Shown: positions 10,851 to 22,749, counted from the stretch's first letter. The stretch is 64,000 nt of DNA from Ceratopteris richardii (GCA_020310875.1 CM035433.1:108925758-108989757); one strand, 5' to 3'. Made by a program: numbers and translations. The notes: a model not told the origin generated them from the letters alone.

Positions 10851-13485
10851 GTAAAGGTGAAGAAAGAGAAGAATCTTGTGAAGTTAGGAAGCTGAACCCA
10901 TGACTCATGTGGCAGGAAGAATCATTTCAATCACCCCTAAAGTGTAGGGACACTTTTAGGTGAGGGAAATTCAAAATTTGAACTCAAGAAAAGAGTATAG
11001 TGGGAGTGTGTAGTGAGTTGAATAGACCATTTGCTCACATGCAAAGAGTTGTAGAAGGTGCATGGGTCTACTAATAAATACTTCAGAATGGTACTCCCAA
11101 AACCCCATTGTGAATATTTCTTCGAACATTTGCTTGTGGCAGGTAGGTAAGTATTTGATCCGATAGTGCTAGGCATAACACTCCCGAAGGGACGGTGTGG
11201 TACTCATATCATATACTAGATCTCCATTACCATGCATGAATCCTAGGGTGGAAACATGAGGTGCTCATACACATTAGAAGACTTTAAATGTTGTTTGCAT
11301 AAGGTAAAAAATTTTCATTGACATTTGAGTGGCAACATCGGGCATTTTGTATAAGCAGGGAAGCAAGTGTCTTATGGTTGCCATCATATATCCAATAGTA
11401 CGGGGACCCCGAAGTGATGCAAAGTAAGGGTAATTCAACCAGTCTTTGCACTTCTCATTGTTTTGTACCTTAATTGCAAAGGCAATCCAAGAACGACGGT
11501 GAGGCACTAGACCATAGCATGGATTGTACTTGAGGTGTAGAGGTGCCTAGGCCCATGTGTACATCATCTTTGGATACTCTTGTAATAACTCTTTTCTCTA
11601 ATTAGGCTGAAAAACGATGCCTCATTGAGCATTGGGTGGCAGGTCCGTAGGTTCAAACTAAGTGGCATGGGTCAGATTTTTTCTTGTGATCTTCTCGATT
11701 GCTAAATTATATTCTACCATGTACATAAAATAAGGTTTGTATTGTATTTGATTTATTGAAATGTACCGTCTTGGCACCCTTTGTATGAAATATGGAGACT
11801 AAAGAATGGTCTCCTCGATGGTTGCCATGGTGTGTAATTGTGCTTCAACATGGGCAGAGTGCATTTTTCCTAACTCTTCAAGTTTTTTCGTCCCCCAGGT
11901 GTAGGCAATTCAAAGGTATCCTAACCTTCTTCTATAACATCACCACCAATTGTAGGTTGTGGTTCATACTCTTCTTCAAATGTAGGCTCCACTAGAATGT
12001 TCATTGTTTCTTCGGCCTCTAGTATATCTAGTGGGGGTCAGGCCAAGGAATCGTTGAGTGATCTGGCACTTGAGTTTGAAGTTCTAAACACGTGCCTGTA
12101 AGGTATTCAATTCCTCCAGAAGTTTTGGTAGTGTTACTTCCTGTGTGGGAGGTGGAGTTGTAGGTTCTCTAAATCGTAGGGCAGTATTATCATTTCTGAG
12201 TGTATTGCATTCTTCAGTAAATTTTTCATAATCCTTAAGGAGTCATGCATGGTCATCCAACAACATTTGCATGGTCTCTGATGGAACTGCTTTGAAGCAA
12301 CTGGGATTGAGAGGTTCTTTTGGGTGGTCAAGAGCAACTTCAAAGTTTTCTCAGTTTTGTACTTGTAATCATTGGTTTTCTTCTTAAGCCATAGCCAGGT
12401 GGTGTCATAGGAGGCCCATGCTTCTTGTTAATTGAGCATTTCGGGTGATTTGCTACCTCAGCTATTCTTCTATGTCTCCAATGACTTCTTTGGTTTTGTG
12501 CTCTAGCTCTAGTTCCATGGAATGATAAGATTCTCACAGCTCTTGGTGATGTGCATTGAGCAATGCATTTTTTATGGTAAGTGAGTTGAGACTAGCATGT
12601 AGTTGGGTTGTTGTTTGTTGTAGAGCTTGATATTGCTAACCTAAGGAGGCAAATTCTTCTCTAACTTGATGCATGCAAGAAAACATCTGTTGAAATGTAG
12701 TATCTACAGTGTAAGAGGAAAATAATAATGAAGGTTGCAAAAAGGCATGTTGTTTGATGTGTAATGCAAGGGGACGTGGGTTGGGTAAGGGAGTGTGGAT
12801 GCAGTTGTGATGGTGGAGAAGTGTGTGGGATTGGGTGTGTGAATAGTGGTGATGGACGTAGGCATCATGAGTGAAGGTGTAGTGGGTGGTGAAATATCCA
12901 TAGTAGTAGAAGTGTGATCTAGTGAACTGATAGTAAAAAGTGGTGTGATAGTGGATGATTGTGTTGGTGTGAATACACTATTTACAAAAATCAATGAGTA
13001 TGTTACACTAGCAGGTTTGACCACTGAATGATGAGAATGAGATGGTTGAGGTAGAGTGTTGGTGTTGGGATGTAGTAGTGATGAAAGATTAATTGGAGTA
13101 TGGCAAGTGAGAAAAAGGGTGTTGAGGGGAGGGAATAGGTGGAACAGGCAATGCTAGGAAAGATTTGATGGCTATTGGTTGGAAGGTCAATGTGGTGAAT
13201 GATGTTGAGGGTTTTGTGGAAGTTGTGAGGAAGGGGTTAGCCTATTCTTGTGATGCTAGACTAGAAATGGGATGAATGGATGAAGATGAGCTAGGAATAG
13301 CATGATGTGGGGATCTAGTGACTGGTGATACTGGATGTACAGGTGACTGAATGTTAGGTTCTAGTGTAGATACAACTTCCATGGCATGGGATAGGGAGGT
13401 TGTTTGAGGATGTGAAGTGTCGATTGTGGTGGTGTCATCTCTGGTTGGTGTGTCTACGATAGCCTGTGCTTCCTGGTGACTAGAG
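10850..13485 (-). mobile_element. G4, downstream part: gypsy accessory ORF region (ORF-Y and coiled-coil linker)
   Basis: Minus-strand fragments near 10950-11500 match the downstream accessory ORF of G1 (52893-54064). HLKYNPCYGLVPHRRSW resembles G1 YIKYNPCYCPVFRRRSW, and PRTIGYMMATIR resembles PTIGYMISTIR. Near 12100-12700 the minus strand has a heptad-rich coiled-coil stretch (QQYQALQQTTTQLHASL). From 12700 to 13485 it is rich in P, S and T. The right edge is the insertion point of C5. It has many breaks, and no pol is present here. Confidence 0.65.
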
Positions 13486-14388
13486 TGTTGGTGCAAGGCA
13501 ATCAACAATTGAAGTTTTGATGAAGTTTTGAAGTCAAGGATTGAACAAAAGATCAAGTCATGAAGCATGAAGAAAGTATATGTTCAGAGAATGAAGATAT
13601 GTATACATATGTACATTAACTTAGATTTAGCTCACTTATACTTTTGTATACTTATGAGCTTGTACATATTTGCCTATATATATCAGGAAAAATGTCGGGG
13701 CAAATATGAGAGAGTGTTAGAGAACATTTTTGAAGAGAATTAGAAGTCATTAGACACTTGTAAAAGTGAGTAAGATAGCTCTCTCATCCAAATGTAAAGT
13801 TTTCCAGAAATGAAGAAAAGTTGCACTCAATATTTCTGAGAGTTCTCCTTTTGTGTTGTATGTTTTGTGAAATGCTTTTGTACAAGTCTAAGTATACAGT
13901 TGATTGAACTCTGTACAAATTTTCAGCTTCTAATTGTGATCAGGCTAAGAGAATTGATGGTAGGACCATTTACATGTGTAAATGTAAGAAGTGAAGTTGT
14001 AGGGGGCGCAAAATTCGATGCTAATGTTTTGGTTAGTTCTCCTTCCACAGTGTAAAGTTTTGAGCAAGAAAGCACTCATTCTTTAAGTTGGAAGCTAAGC
14101 TACCTATGGCTAAAAGCATTTGATTAAACGGGTTCTATTTTGGGAGAACCAAGCATTAGAAGTTGCAGGTGTAAAAGTTGACTGTAAAAGCTTTATGCAT
14201 TTGATAAGTCAATGAGTGAGTTATGTGCAGCAGACTTTCTGTGTAGTCACCTTCTTCATAGTTTGTTCAAGATTATGGAAATTGAGTATTGATCCTCCAA
14301 ATTGGTGAAGGTTATAAGTTATTCTTGATATAGAGGTGCTCTAACTTCAAGGATAACTTGTTCTTTTGGAGATTAACACTCTCCATCA
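13486..14388 (+). repeat. C5 5' LTR
   Basis: It starts TGTTGGTGCAAGGCAATCAA and ends CTCCATCA one base before the primer site, a span of 903 bp. A TATA-like TATATATAT at about 13675-13683 is the probable promoter core. The first part repeats at 18507. Confidence 0.85.
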
Positions 14389-14389
14389 G

Positions 14390-14401
14390 TGGTATCAGAG
14401 C
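14390..14401 (+). promoter_or_regulatory. C5 primer binding site (tRNA-iMet type)
   Basis: TGGTATCAGAGC lies one base after the LTR end. It is the standard plant copia initiator-tRNA-Met primer site and sets the inner LTR edge. Confidence 0.9.
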
Positions 14402-14610
14402 ACGAAGCATCAAAATTGAAGAAAGGAGGACCCCGACTGCTGCAGTTATAAAGAATTCAACATTTGAAGATACAAAAGGAGAAAGCTTGAAAGCAAAGCT
14501 TGAAAAGGAGATTAGAAGATATCAAGGAAGACAAAAGGAACTTCATTCGAAGCACAGGTAACATTATTCCTAATAAAGCTTGAAGGATTTAATACACAGG
14601 TGAAGAAAGG

Positions 14611-15620
14611 ATGGGAGATTCTCTTCAGATAGAGAAATTGGATAGAGAGAACTATCCAGCATGGTCAATGAGAATGGAAGCTCATCTTATGAGCAAAGAA
14701 TTGATAGGTTATATTACAGGTGAAGAAGAAAAGCCTCAGTTCAGAGATCCTAGTGTTCCAACTAGGGATGAATTGTCAGATTTGAAGACTTGGATGAAGA
14801 GAGATGCTCAAGCTAGGAGCATTATCTATATGGGGGTTAATGACTACTTGCTACCTCACATTAGAGGTCTTGAAAGTGCAAGTGATATATGGAATGCTTT
14901 GGAGGAGCATTTCCAAAACACCACAAAGTCAAGGAAGACATCCTTGTGGGCAGAGTTTACCGCATTCAAGAAGAAGGCCTCTCAATCCATCTGAGATTAT
15001 GTAACAAGGATGAAGGACATTGCAGATGCATTAGGAGCAGTTGATGAAGATATTGACGAGGATAAATTGGTAAGGTAAATCCTCACAGGTTTGAGAGGTG
15101 ATTACAAATGGAAGCCATTCATTTTGTCTACTGAATTATCACTAAATCATTTTACTCCTGACTTAAATTAGTTGCTAGGACACATGCTAACCTTTGAGCA
15201 GGATGTCAAAGGTGATGGTGATAAAAGTGCAGGTCAAAAAATGTATTCAAAGGACAAGAAGAAGAATAGCAAAGAAAGGCAACAAACAAATGAAGATGAA
15301 GGTACAACTAGCCAGGCTAACTTCCTAAGAGGAAGAGGAGGCGGCAAAGGTAGAGGAAGAGGTAGGAGTAATTAAGATGGAGTCAAAGCTTGCTGGATTT
15401 GTGGTAAGACAAATCACTTAGCTAATGATTGTTGGCATAACACTCAGAATAATGGTGGATATAATCAGAACTTTAATTCAAGAGGAAGAGGTGGTAGAAA
15501 TCAAAGAGGTAATTTCAGAGGTAGAGGTAGTACATGTTATTTTGGAAGAAATGCAGGTAGAGGATTCCAAAGCCAACAATACAACAATACCTACTACAAT
15601 TATGATTTTGATCAAAAGGA
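14611..15620 (+). pseudogene. C5 gag region
   Basis: The start at 14611 reads MGDSLQIEKLDRENYPAWSM, the usual N-terminus of copia gag, whose Y-x-x-W motif opens the capsid-like domain. Helical gag sequence continues to about 15160. It is followed by a basic, G/R-rich linker and a zinc knuckle, CWICGKTNHLANDCW, near 15390-15435. A second RG-rich stretch follows at about 15470-15600. In this family it acts as the particle-forming and RNA-binding protein. The copy is broken. Confidence 0.8.
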
Positions 15621-15639
15621 GGATTCAACATTGATTATG

Positions 15640-18480
15640 AATGCAACTTGTGAAAGGCAAAGTGAAGACCAAATAGTCTTCTACATTGACTCAGGGTGTA
15701 GCAATCACCTGAGTGGCAACATAGCTTTGATGACTGATTTGGAGAATAAGGTAACTAATCATGTAGTCCAAACAGGTGACAATACAAAGCACATTGTGAA
15801 GTCAATTGGATCAGTGAAGGCCAAGGATGGAAGTACTCTCTTGAGTAAGGTTTTGTATGTTCCTACAATTCCAAAGAATCTGATAAGTGTAGGACAATTG
15901 TTGAAAAAGGTTATGAAGTTAGGTTCACTAATGAAGGAGTTTTTGTGGAAGACCCTAGCAATGGGTATAAACAAATTGTTTCAGGGAAGAAAGAAGGAAG
16001 ATTTTTCACATTGAAGATTCAAGGTAACATTGGTCATGCCTTGTTCACCTATGGAGGACATAAGATCTCTGAGTTAGATCTTTGGCACAAAAGGCTTGGA
16101 CATTTTAATGAAAGAGGTATTAAAGATATGGTTAACAATGGTTCAGTGCTTGGATTGCCTAATGTTGCAGGTCAACATATGACATACATATGTGAGGCAT
16201 GTCAATTAGGAAAGGCTCATAAGACATCTTATTCCAAGCATGGTTTTATGTATTTAGAGAAGCTTGAATTGGTACACACAGATGTGTGGGGACCATCAAA
16301 GGATTTCAGCATCAATGGTTCAAGATATTATGTGATTTATGTTGATGATGCTACCAAATGGATCACTATCTATGCGATCAAAGATAAGTCAGAGGTACTC
16401 AATACATTCAAGCATTATCATGTGTATGCAGAGAGAATTACAGGTCATAAATTGAAGAGACTAAGGTCAGATGGAGGGGGAGAGTATTTCTCTAATGAGT
16501 TCAGTGATTACTGGTGGAATGCAGGTATAAAAAGGGAAATTACTTGCAGGTACTCTCCTCAACAAAATGGTGTAGCAGAAAGGAGGAATAGAACTCTTGT
16601 TGAGTTTGCAAGATCCATGATGAAGGAGAAAAATTGCCCAAATTATTTAGGTTACCATGTAAAGCTTTGCAGGGTATGACACCATATGAGGCATGGTGGG
16701 GTAAGAGACCTACTCTAGATCATTGCAAAGTATTTGGATGTTTGGATTATGCATATGTGCCATCTCAATCAAGGCTCACATTGGAACCTAAAGCTGAAAA
16801 GTATGTGTTCATTGGATATGATGATAAACAGATGGGATATAGGTTGTGGAGTCCATCCACAAAACAATTCCTTGTATCAAAGGATGTTACATTTGATGAG
16901 CAAGGTACTTGGTATGTAGGTACAATCAATATTTATGCAGGTGATGAGGAAGTTGTGAATCAAAAGAAAGGTAAATCAAAGGTTCAGATATTTGATGAAG
17001 AAGAGAGCAATGAAGTACATGTTGAAGTTGAAGAAGTGCCAAGGTTTGAGCCAGAATGTGATGAACCAAAAATCTCAAGGAGTGGAGAACTCAGAAGGTC
17101 ATCAAGACACAAATGGCAACCTACAAGGTATAGCTATGACACTTCTTTTTTGGCTACCAAAGATTATGCTTATATGATAAAGGCAGATGAAGACCCTTCT
17201 AAATATGAAGAGGCAAAAGGTAAGGAAAATTGGGAGAAAGCTATGTAGGAAGAGTATGATGCATTGATGGAGAATGAGACATGGGATTTGGTTCCTAAAC
17301 CAAATAGTCAAAAAATTATTGCATGCAAATGGGTCTACAAGACAAAGAGGTTTACAGATGGAAGTGTGTCTAGGTATAAAGCTAGACTTGTTGTGAAAGG
17401 GTTTGCTCAAACATATGGAATAGATTATGATGAGACCTATAGTCATGTGGCAAAGATGACAACCATCAGGACACTCATAGCCATTGCTGCATGTAGAGGT
17501 TGGAAATTATGTCAATTAGATGTGAAGAATGCTTTTCTAAATGGTTACATTTCGGATGATGTTTTCATGGAGCAACCACAAGGATTCAGAAATGAAAGGT
17601 ATCTAGATCATGTATGTAAGCTCAAGAGAGATTTGTATGGTTTGAAGCAGGCCCCAAGGGCATGTAATTATAGACTTGTGAAGTTCTTGAAGGAACTTGG
17701 TTTTAAAGTATCTAAAGCAGATAGTAGCTTGCTTGTCAATGCAAGTGATGATGGGTTCATTTACATGTGCATATATGTTGATGATATAATCCTTACAGGT
17801 ACATATGAGAAAGGCATTCAAAGCCTAAAGAAGCAAATGGAGAAAGAGTTCAAGATTAGTGACTTGGGAGATTTGTCATATTTCTTGGGCATGGAGATCT
17901 CATACACTCAACATGGAGTGTATGTAACTCAATAAAGGTATTTGAAAAACTTGTTGATCAAGTTTAAAATGGATGATTGCAGGGTAGCACCTACTCCAAT
18001 GGAGGTGAATCACAAATTGAGCAGATATGGAGGAGAAGAATTCAAGGACATGAAGTTATATCAAAGTTTGGTTGGTAGTCTGATCTATGCTACATTAACT
18101 AGGCCTGACTTGTCATATGCAGTTGGAGTATTATCTCAATTCATGCATTGTCCTAGGAAAGAACATTGGGTTGTAGGACAAAGAGTGTTGAGGTACATTA
18201 AGGGTACACTCAAAGAAGGTTTGTATTATGGTTTTACATTAGATACAAACATCAAGATTTATAGTGATACAGATTGGGCAGGTAATCCTGATGATAGGAG
18301 ATCGACTTATGGATACTTGTGTTATGTGGGAGATAAGTTAATTTCATGGTGTTCAAAGAAGCAACACACGGTTGCTTTATCATCTACAAAAGCAGAGTAT
18401 AAAGGACTAAACATATTGAGATGCAGTATCACTTTCTAAGAGAGAAGGTGATGGATAAAGAGATTGAAGTCATACATACT
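15640..18480 (+). pseudogene. C5 pol region: protease, integrase, RT, RNase H
   Basis: The protease shows FYIDSGCSNHLSG near 15680. The pre-integrase module shows LWHKRLGH and CEACQLGKAHK (16080-16225). The integrase core has LVHTDVWGPSKD, RSDGGGEYFS and PQQNGVAERRNRTL (16270-16590). RT shows CKWVYKTKRFTDGS, QLDVKNAFLNGY and YVDDIILTG (17320-17800). RNase H shows SKKQHTVALSSTKAEYKGL near 18350. This is the complete copia domain order in a broken copy. Confidence 0.85.
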
Positions 18481-18506
18481 TCAACCAAAGATGATTGAGG
18501 GGGAGC

Positions 18507-19486
18507 TGTTGGTGCAAGGCAATCAACAATTGAAGTTTTGATGAAGTTTTGAAGTCAAGGAATGAAGAAAAGATCAAGTCATGAAGCATGAAGAAAGTAT
18601 ATGTTCAGAGAATGAAGATATGTATAGATATGTACATTAACTTAGAGTTAGCTCACTTATACTTTTGTATACTTATGAGCTTGTACATATTTGCCTATAC
18701 ATATATCAAGAAAAATGTTGGGGCAAATATGAGAGAGTGTTAGAGAACATTTTTGAAGAGAATTAGAAGTCATTAGACACTTGTAAAAGTGAGTAACATA
18801 GCTCTCTCATCCAGATGTAAAGTTTTCCAGAAATGAAGAAAAGTTGCACCCGATATTTTTGAGATTTCTCATTCTGTGTTGTATCTTTTGTGAAATGCTT
18901 TAGCACAAGTCTAAGTCTATAGTTGATTGACCTCTGTACAAATTTTCAGCTTCTAATTGTGATCAGGCTAAGAGAACTGAGTGTAGGAACATTTACATGT
19001 GTAAATGTAAGAAGTGAAGTTGCAGGAGGTGCAAAATTTGATGCTAATGGTTTGTTCAGTTCTCCTTCCACAGTGTAAAGTTTTGAGGATGCAAGCACTC
19101 ATTCTTTAAGTTGGAAGGTAAGCTACCTATGGCTAAAAGCATTTGATTAAATGGGCTCTAGTTTGGGAGAACCAAGCATTAGAAGTTGCACGTGTAAAAG
19201 TAGACTGTAAAGAACTATAGTTTTAGACATAGGTGACTGGTTAAGATCATTTCTCAAGATGTACTGAGTCTTTTGGAATGATTTAACTTGGAGGAGGTGC
19301 ATAAACTATAGGCGACACGTTGTGCAAAGTTCTATAAAAAACTTTACACATTTGATAAGTCAATGAGTGAGTTATGTGCAGCAGACTTTCTGTGTAGTCA
19401 CCTTCTTCACAGTTTGTTCAAGATTTTGGAAATTGAGTATTGATCCTCCAAATTGGTGAAGGTTATAAGTTATTCTTGATATAGAG
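18507..19486 (+). repeat. C5 3' LTR
   Basis: It follows the polypurine tract GAGGGGGAGC (18497-18506), begins TGTTGGTGCAAGGCAATCAA like the 5' copy, and stays alignable to GATATAGAGG near 19487. The two LTRs differ in length as well as by substitutions. Sequence to the right of 19487 belongs to G4. Confidence 0.85.
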
Positions 19487-19489
19487 GTT

Positions 19490-20830
19490 TGTTCAATATA
19501 ATCTCCCGGTCGTGACATCAATCGTACACTTTGAGGATAAAACTGAGGTAGGGGCTTGTGCTTTAGGAAGTGTAATGCTTCTATTGTGCCCACAACTTAA
19601 ACTAATTCATTAAAAGCATTTACAAAGGTAGCCTCAAATCTAGTGTTGGCCAATTCTTGTTGCAAAATATCCTTACTTTGTTGCTTTGTGATCTGACTTC
19701 TTGCCCAAATAGCTTGCCTGTTTTTGTATAATCTTTGAATGGAGATGGTGTAGGCAATTGTGTTTGATGTATCATCTTCTCTATTACTTGTTTCTCCTTG
19801 TTTCTTTCTTTGCATCTCATCCTATTCTTGTCAATCCTTTGCGTGTGTTCGTTGGCTCTGTTGACTGTCCTCCTCCTCTCCATCGTCATCCGTGATTGTT
19901 CTAACTTCATTCTCTTGACTTGACACGACTTGATTGCCTTCAAGTTCAGATGGGGAGCTGGGGTAGTTGGGTCATTCATATTCTTGTGAAAAGAATATGA
20001 ATGGGCATCAAAGAATAGGAATTAACTAGAGAATGCATCATGCATTTCAAGATCAAATGTAGTATTTAGTGCCTCAGCTTCTAGATTTGGTATTGGGAAG
20101 GCATACACTTCTGGTCCTACTTTAGCTGTGGTTTCTATTATTACCAGAGCCGTGGTAAGTGTGGTAGTTATGGTGGTTGTTTGAGAGGTGATACCTGCAC
20201 CAGATGTGGTAAGGGGTCTCAATAAGCAAATTCGGGTGGAGGCTACTACCACTTGAGGTTCTATCGATGATTGTTGTAGTGATGGTTGAGGGGATGGCAA
20301 GGTAGGTACATGTAGGCATGGAATGGTGCCCCTCATTTGTTTTCTAGTGCATGATGTTGGTGGTTTGCATGAATTGGTAGCACCTCTAAATTGTTGTAAC
20401 TTTGCACTTGATAGAGCTCGCTCAATAGGAATGTCATAAGCAAGACATAGATACACAATTCTCATAATAGCACAACAAGCATGAATTACTCTTTTTCTTT
20501 CCCATCTTTGATTTGCTAAGAATAGTTGTTCCTATATCCAACTGGCTAAGTTGATGGTCTATGGCCTAGTATTATCCAAGTAAATTCCAAACGAAATACA
20601 TTTTTGTGGTAGGGTGAAGCGATCCTACATTGGGAATGCGAATTGGTGCATGTAGACACACAACGACTTTGAATGCTCTAGTGCGATAGCTGATATGTCA
20701 ACCCATTTCAAAACGTCACCCTTCTTCATGGGTTGTAGGATGAGCCTCTCTCCCTCCATGGGCATGTGTGAACCATGAAGTTTTAAAGTAGCCCTAATGA
20801 GCTATAACGAGAGATAAATTTATTCAATCG
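19490..20830 (-). mobile_element. G4, upstream part: gypsy accessory ORF-X remnant
   Basis: The minus strand from about 20830 down to 19490 is colinear with G1 ORF-X (51184-52828). MRIVYLCLAYDIPIERAL near 20400-20465 matches G1 RIVYRCLAYDVPVQRAL, and upstream sequence (LHGSHMPMEG, QFAFPM, near 20620-20780) matches the preceding G1 stretch. Near 19600-19815 a charged helical segment corresponds to the G1 segment near 52560-52700. The remnant is degraded, and homology stops at about 20830. Confidence 0.65.
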
Positions 20831-21149
20831 AATAATAAAAAAATACCAAATATGTTCGTTTTATTTGTGGTTGTCTGAATAAACACTGAAAAAAATGAAC
20901 ATGATAAACTTTTGATCGAAATGCTTTTGATCTAAATCATTTTCGAACAAAATTTTCGATCAAAAAACTTTTTGATCAAAAGCTCTTTCGATTGAAAACA
21001 GGTTTCTAATAAGAAAAATAAATATTTTTACATTCGATCAAAAATGTCATTCTGCACGTGCTTGTTTGAGATTCTTTAAAGCTCTAATCCTACCATATAG
21101 AGTTTTCTTTAGAGGTAAACTTAGTGTTTTTTTTTTGTAGATTTGGAAG
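20831..21149. repeat. AT-rich tract with degenerate TTTGATCGAAA-like repeats
   Basis: Between 20908 and 21047 the motif TTTTGATCGAAA and its inverse TTTCGATCAAAA recur about six times in both orientations. I see no ORF, and the flanks 20831-20907 and 21048-21149 show nothing recognisable. It may be a leader remnant of a gypsy element, by analogy with the GATC/CGAT arrays in G1 and G2, but that is only an inference. Confidence 0.45.
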
Positions 21150-21325
21150 ACGTGTATGCATATGTGTGTATGTATGTGCATGTGTCACATATGCACATAC
21201 ATACACACATGCATACACATACTTTCATGCATACACACATGCACATACATACACACATGCATATATGTACTTTCATGCACACATACACATATACACACAC
21301 ATACATACACACATATACATACAAA
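21150..21325. repeat. TG/CA microsatellite with strand switch
   Basis: A (TG/TATG)n tract on the plus strand switches to (CA/CATA)n at about 21186, so the two sides are inverted repeats. A roughly 45-bp unit containing ACTTTCATGCA occurs twice within it. Open frames on both strands here are low-complexity artefacts. Confidence 0.8.
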
Positions 21326-21339
21326 ATCGTATGCACACA

Positions 21340-21989
21340 ACCCATTTATTCAAATGCTTTTAGACATAGGTAGATTACCTTTCAACTTAAAGAATGAGTG
21401 CTTGCTTGCTCAAAACTTTGCCTTGTGGAAGGAGAAATGATCAAAACATTAACATCAAATTTTGTGCCTGTTGCAACTTCACTTATTCACATTTACACAT
21501 GTAAATGTTCCTACTCTCAATTCTCTCAGCCTGATCACAATTAGGATCTAAAAACTTGTACAAAGGTCAATCAACTATAGACTTAGACTTGTACAAAAGC
21601 ATTTCACAAAAGATTAAATACAAAAGGAGTACTTAGCAAAATATCGGGCACAATATTTCTTCATCTCTGAAAATTTTTTCATCTGAATGATGAGAGAGTT
21701 CTTCCTCACTTTACAAGTGTCAAATAACTATTACAACTTCTAATTCTTCTTATCTCATGCTCTCTCATATTTTCCCCGACTTTTTACTTGTATATATAGG
21801 CATATCTATACAAGCTCATGACCATACAAAAGGTATAAGTGAGCTAATTACACATTAATATACATATGTATACAAGTCTTCATTTCCTGAACATACTCTA
21901 TCTTCAATCTTCAACTGTTGATCTTTTCTTCATCCTTTGACTTCAAGCCTTTATCCAAAACATCAATTGGTGGTTGACATGCACCAGCA
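21340..21989 (-). repeat. C6 3' LTR, same family as C5
   Basis: The reverse complement begins TGCTGGTGCATGTCAACCAC and stays alignable with the C5 LTR (13486 and 18507) to about 21340, where the microsatellite takes over. A polypurine tract (GAGGGGGAGC on the minus strand, 21990-21999) abuts its start. It is clearly diverged from both C5 LTRs. Confidence 0.75.
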
Positions 21990-22399
21990 GCTCCCCCTCA
22001 ATCATCAATTGAGGTTTTCTCTATCTTCTTTATACTTGCCATTTCTTTGAATCTCTATAGCTTTGGTCCATCCAAGATTTTGGTTAGCATATCTGCAATT
22101 TGATCTTTTGTTGAAGTATGTATGACTTCAATCTCCTTATTAGTCACTTTCTCTCTTAGGAAGTGATACTGAATCTCAATGTGTTTAGTCCTGGAATGAA
22201 AAACAGGATTAGCAGCGAGATACAATGAATTCATGTTATCTCCATGAATAGTGGGTGTACTCTGAATGATGTCAAAACTCTTCATAAGAGTTTTCAACCA
22301 TATGACTTCCTTTGCAGCTTCAACCATACCTTTATACTCTGCTTTTGTAGATGATAAAGCAACTGTGTGTTTCTTCTTAGACCACCAAGACATTAGCTT
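21990..22399 (-). pseudogene. C6 RNase H end of a copia pol, cut by the CACTA element
   Basis: Minus-strand RNase H signatures are SWWSKKKHTVALSSTKAEYKG near 22330-22385 and HSRTKHIEIQYHFLREK near 22150-22200, then the terminal STKDQIADMLTKILDG. They match C5 closely. Homology stops exactly where CACTACAA begins at 22400, so the rest of this copia lies on the far side of later insertions, outside the window. Confidence 0.75.
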
Positions 22400-22419
22400 C
22401 ACTACAACATATCGAGGGT

Positions 22420-22670
22420 ATACCGAGGTTGCTACTGAGGCAAATGAACGGGCGTGAATTCTTCGCGACGTCGGTGTTGCAGTCGGTGTAGGCGTCGGAA
22501 CCAAGGCGCCAGTATGGGCGCCGGTATAAGCGTCGGTATATGCGTCGGTATAAGCGTCTGTATTTTCGACGCAAATACCGACGTCTATACTGACGTCCGC
22601 TGGGTGTACCAGCGCAAATACCGATGACCATACTGGACCTACCGACGCGTATACCGACGACCATACCTGC
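22420..22670. repeat. CACTA subterminal repeats (GCGTCGGTATA family)
   Basis: GTCGGTATA-like 9-11-mers occur at least four times in direct orientation (about 22465-22555), and ATACCGACG-like inverse copies occur four or more times (about 22570-22670). In En/Spm elements such subterminal motifs bind the element's own DNA-binding protein. That function is inferred from the family. Confidence 0.55.
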
Positions 22671-22680
22671 AGAAATTTTT

Positions 22681-22749
22681 TTGGACAGAGTGTGTTGTCT
22701 TTTGCTAAAGCATGATGTTGTTTAGCAAAAGACAATACACTCTGCCCAA
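22681..22749. repeat. Foldback: 29-bp arms, 11-nt loop
   Basis: Arm 22681-22709 and arm 22721-22749 are reverse complements with two mismatches over 29 bases. The loop is GCATGATGTTG (22710-22720). It lies just inside the subterminal repeats of the CACTA element. It could be a structural relic or a small-RNA source. No transcript evidence is available from sequence alone. Confidence 0.75.

Larger units (their letters stand above)
13486..19486 (+). mobile_element. C5: Ty1/copia element with both LTRs, inserted in G4
   Basis: The order is 5' LTR, tRNA-iMet primer site, gag with CCHC knuckle, protease, integrase, RT, RNase H, polypurine tract and 3' LTR, on the plus strand. It lies between two parts of the minus-strand G4 remnant. 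The 5-mer TAGAG precedes the 5' LTR (13481-13485) and also lies at the outer edge of the 3' LTR (19482-19486). The LTRs differ by about 5% by eye apart from length differences. The coding region has more than five breaks. Confidence 0.88.

Noticed and set aside
10937-11270. Continuation of the C4 3' LTR
   Set aside because: Minus-strand fragments here (YLPTCHKQMFEE, EYHSEVFISRP) match the end of G1 ORF-Y, so the interval was assigned to G4 instead.
21121-21440. Several open frames on both strands
   Set aside because: They are low-complexity translations of a TG/CA microsatellite (runs of C, V, Y, H and T).
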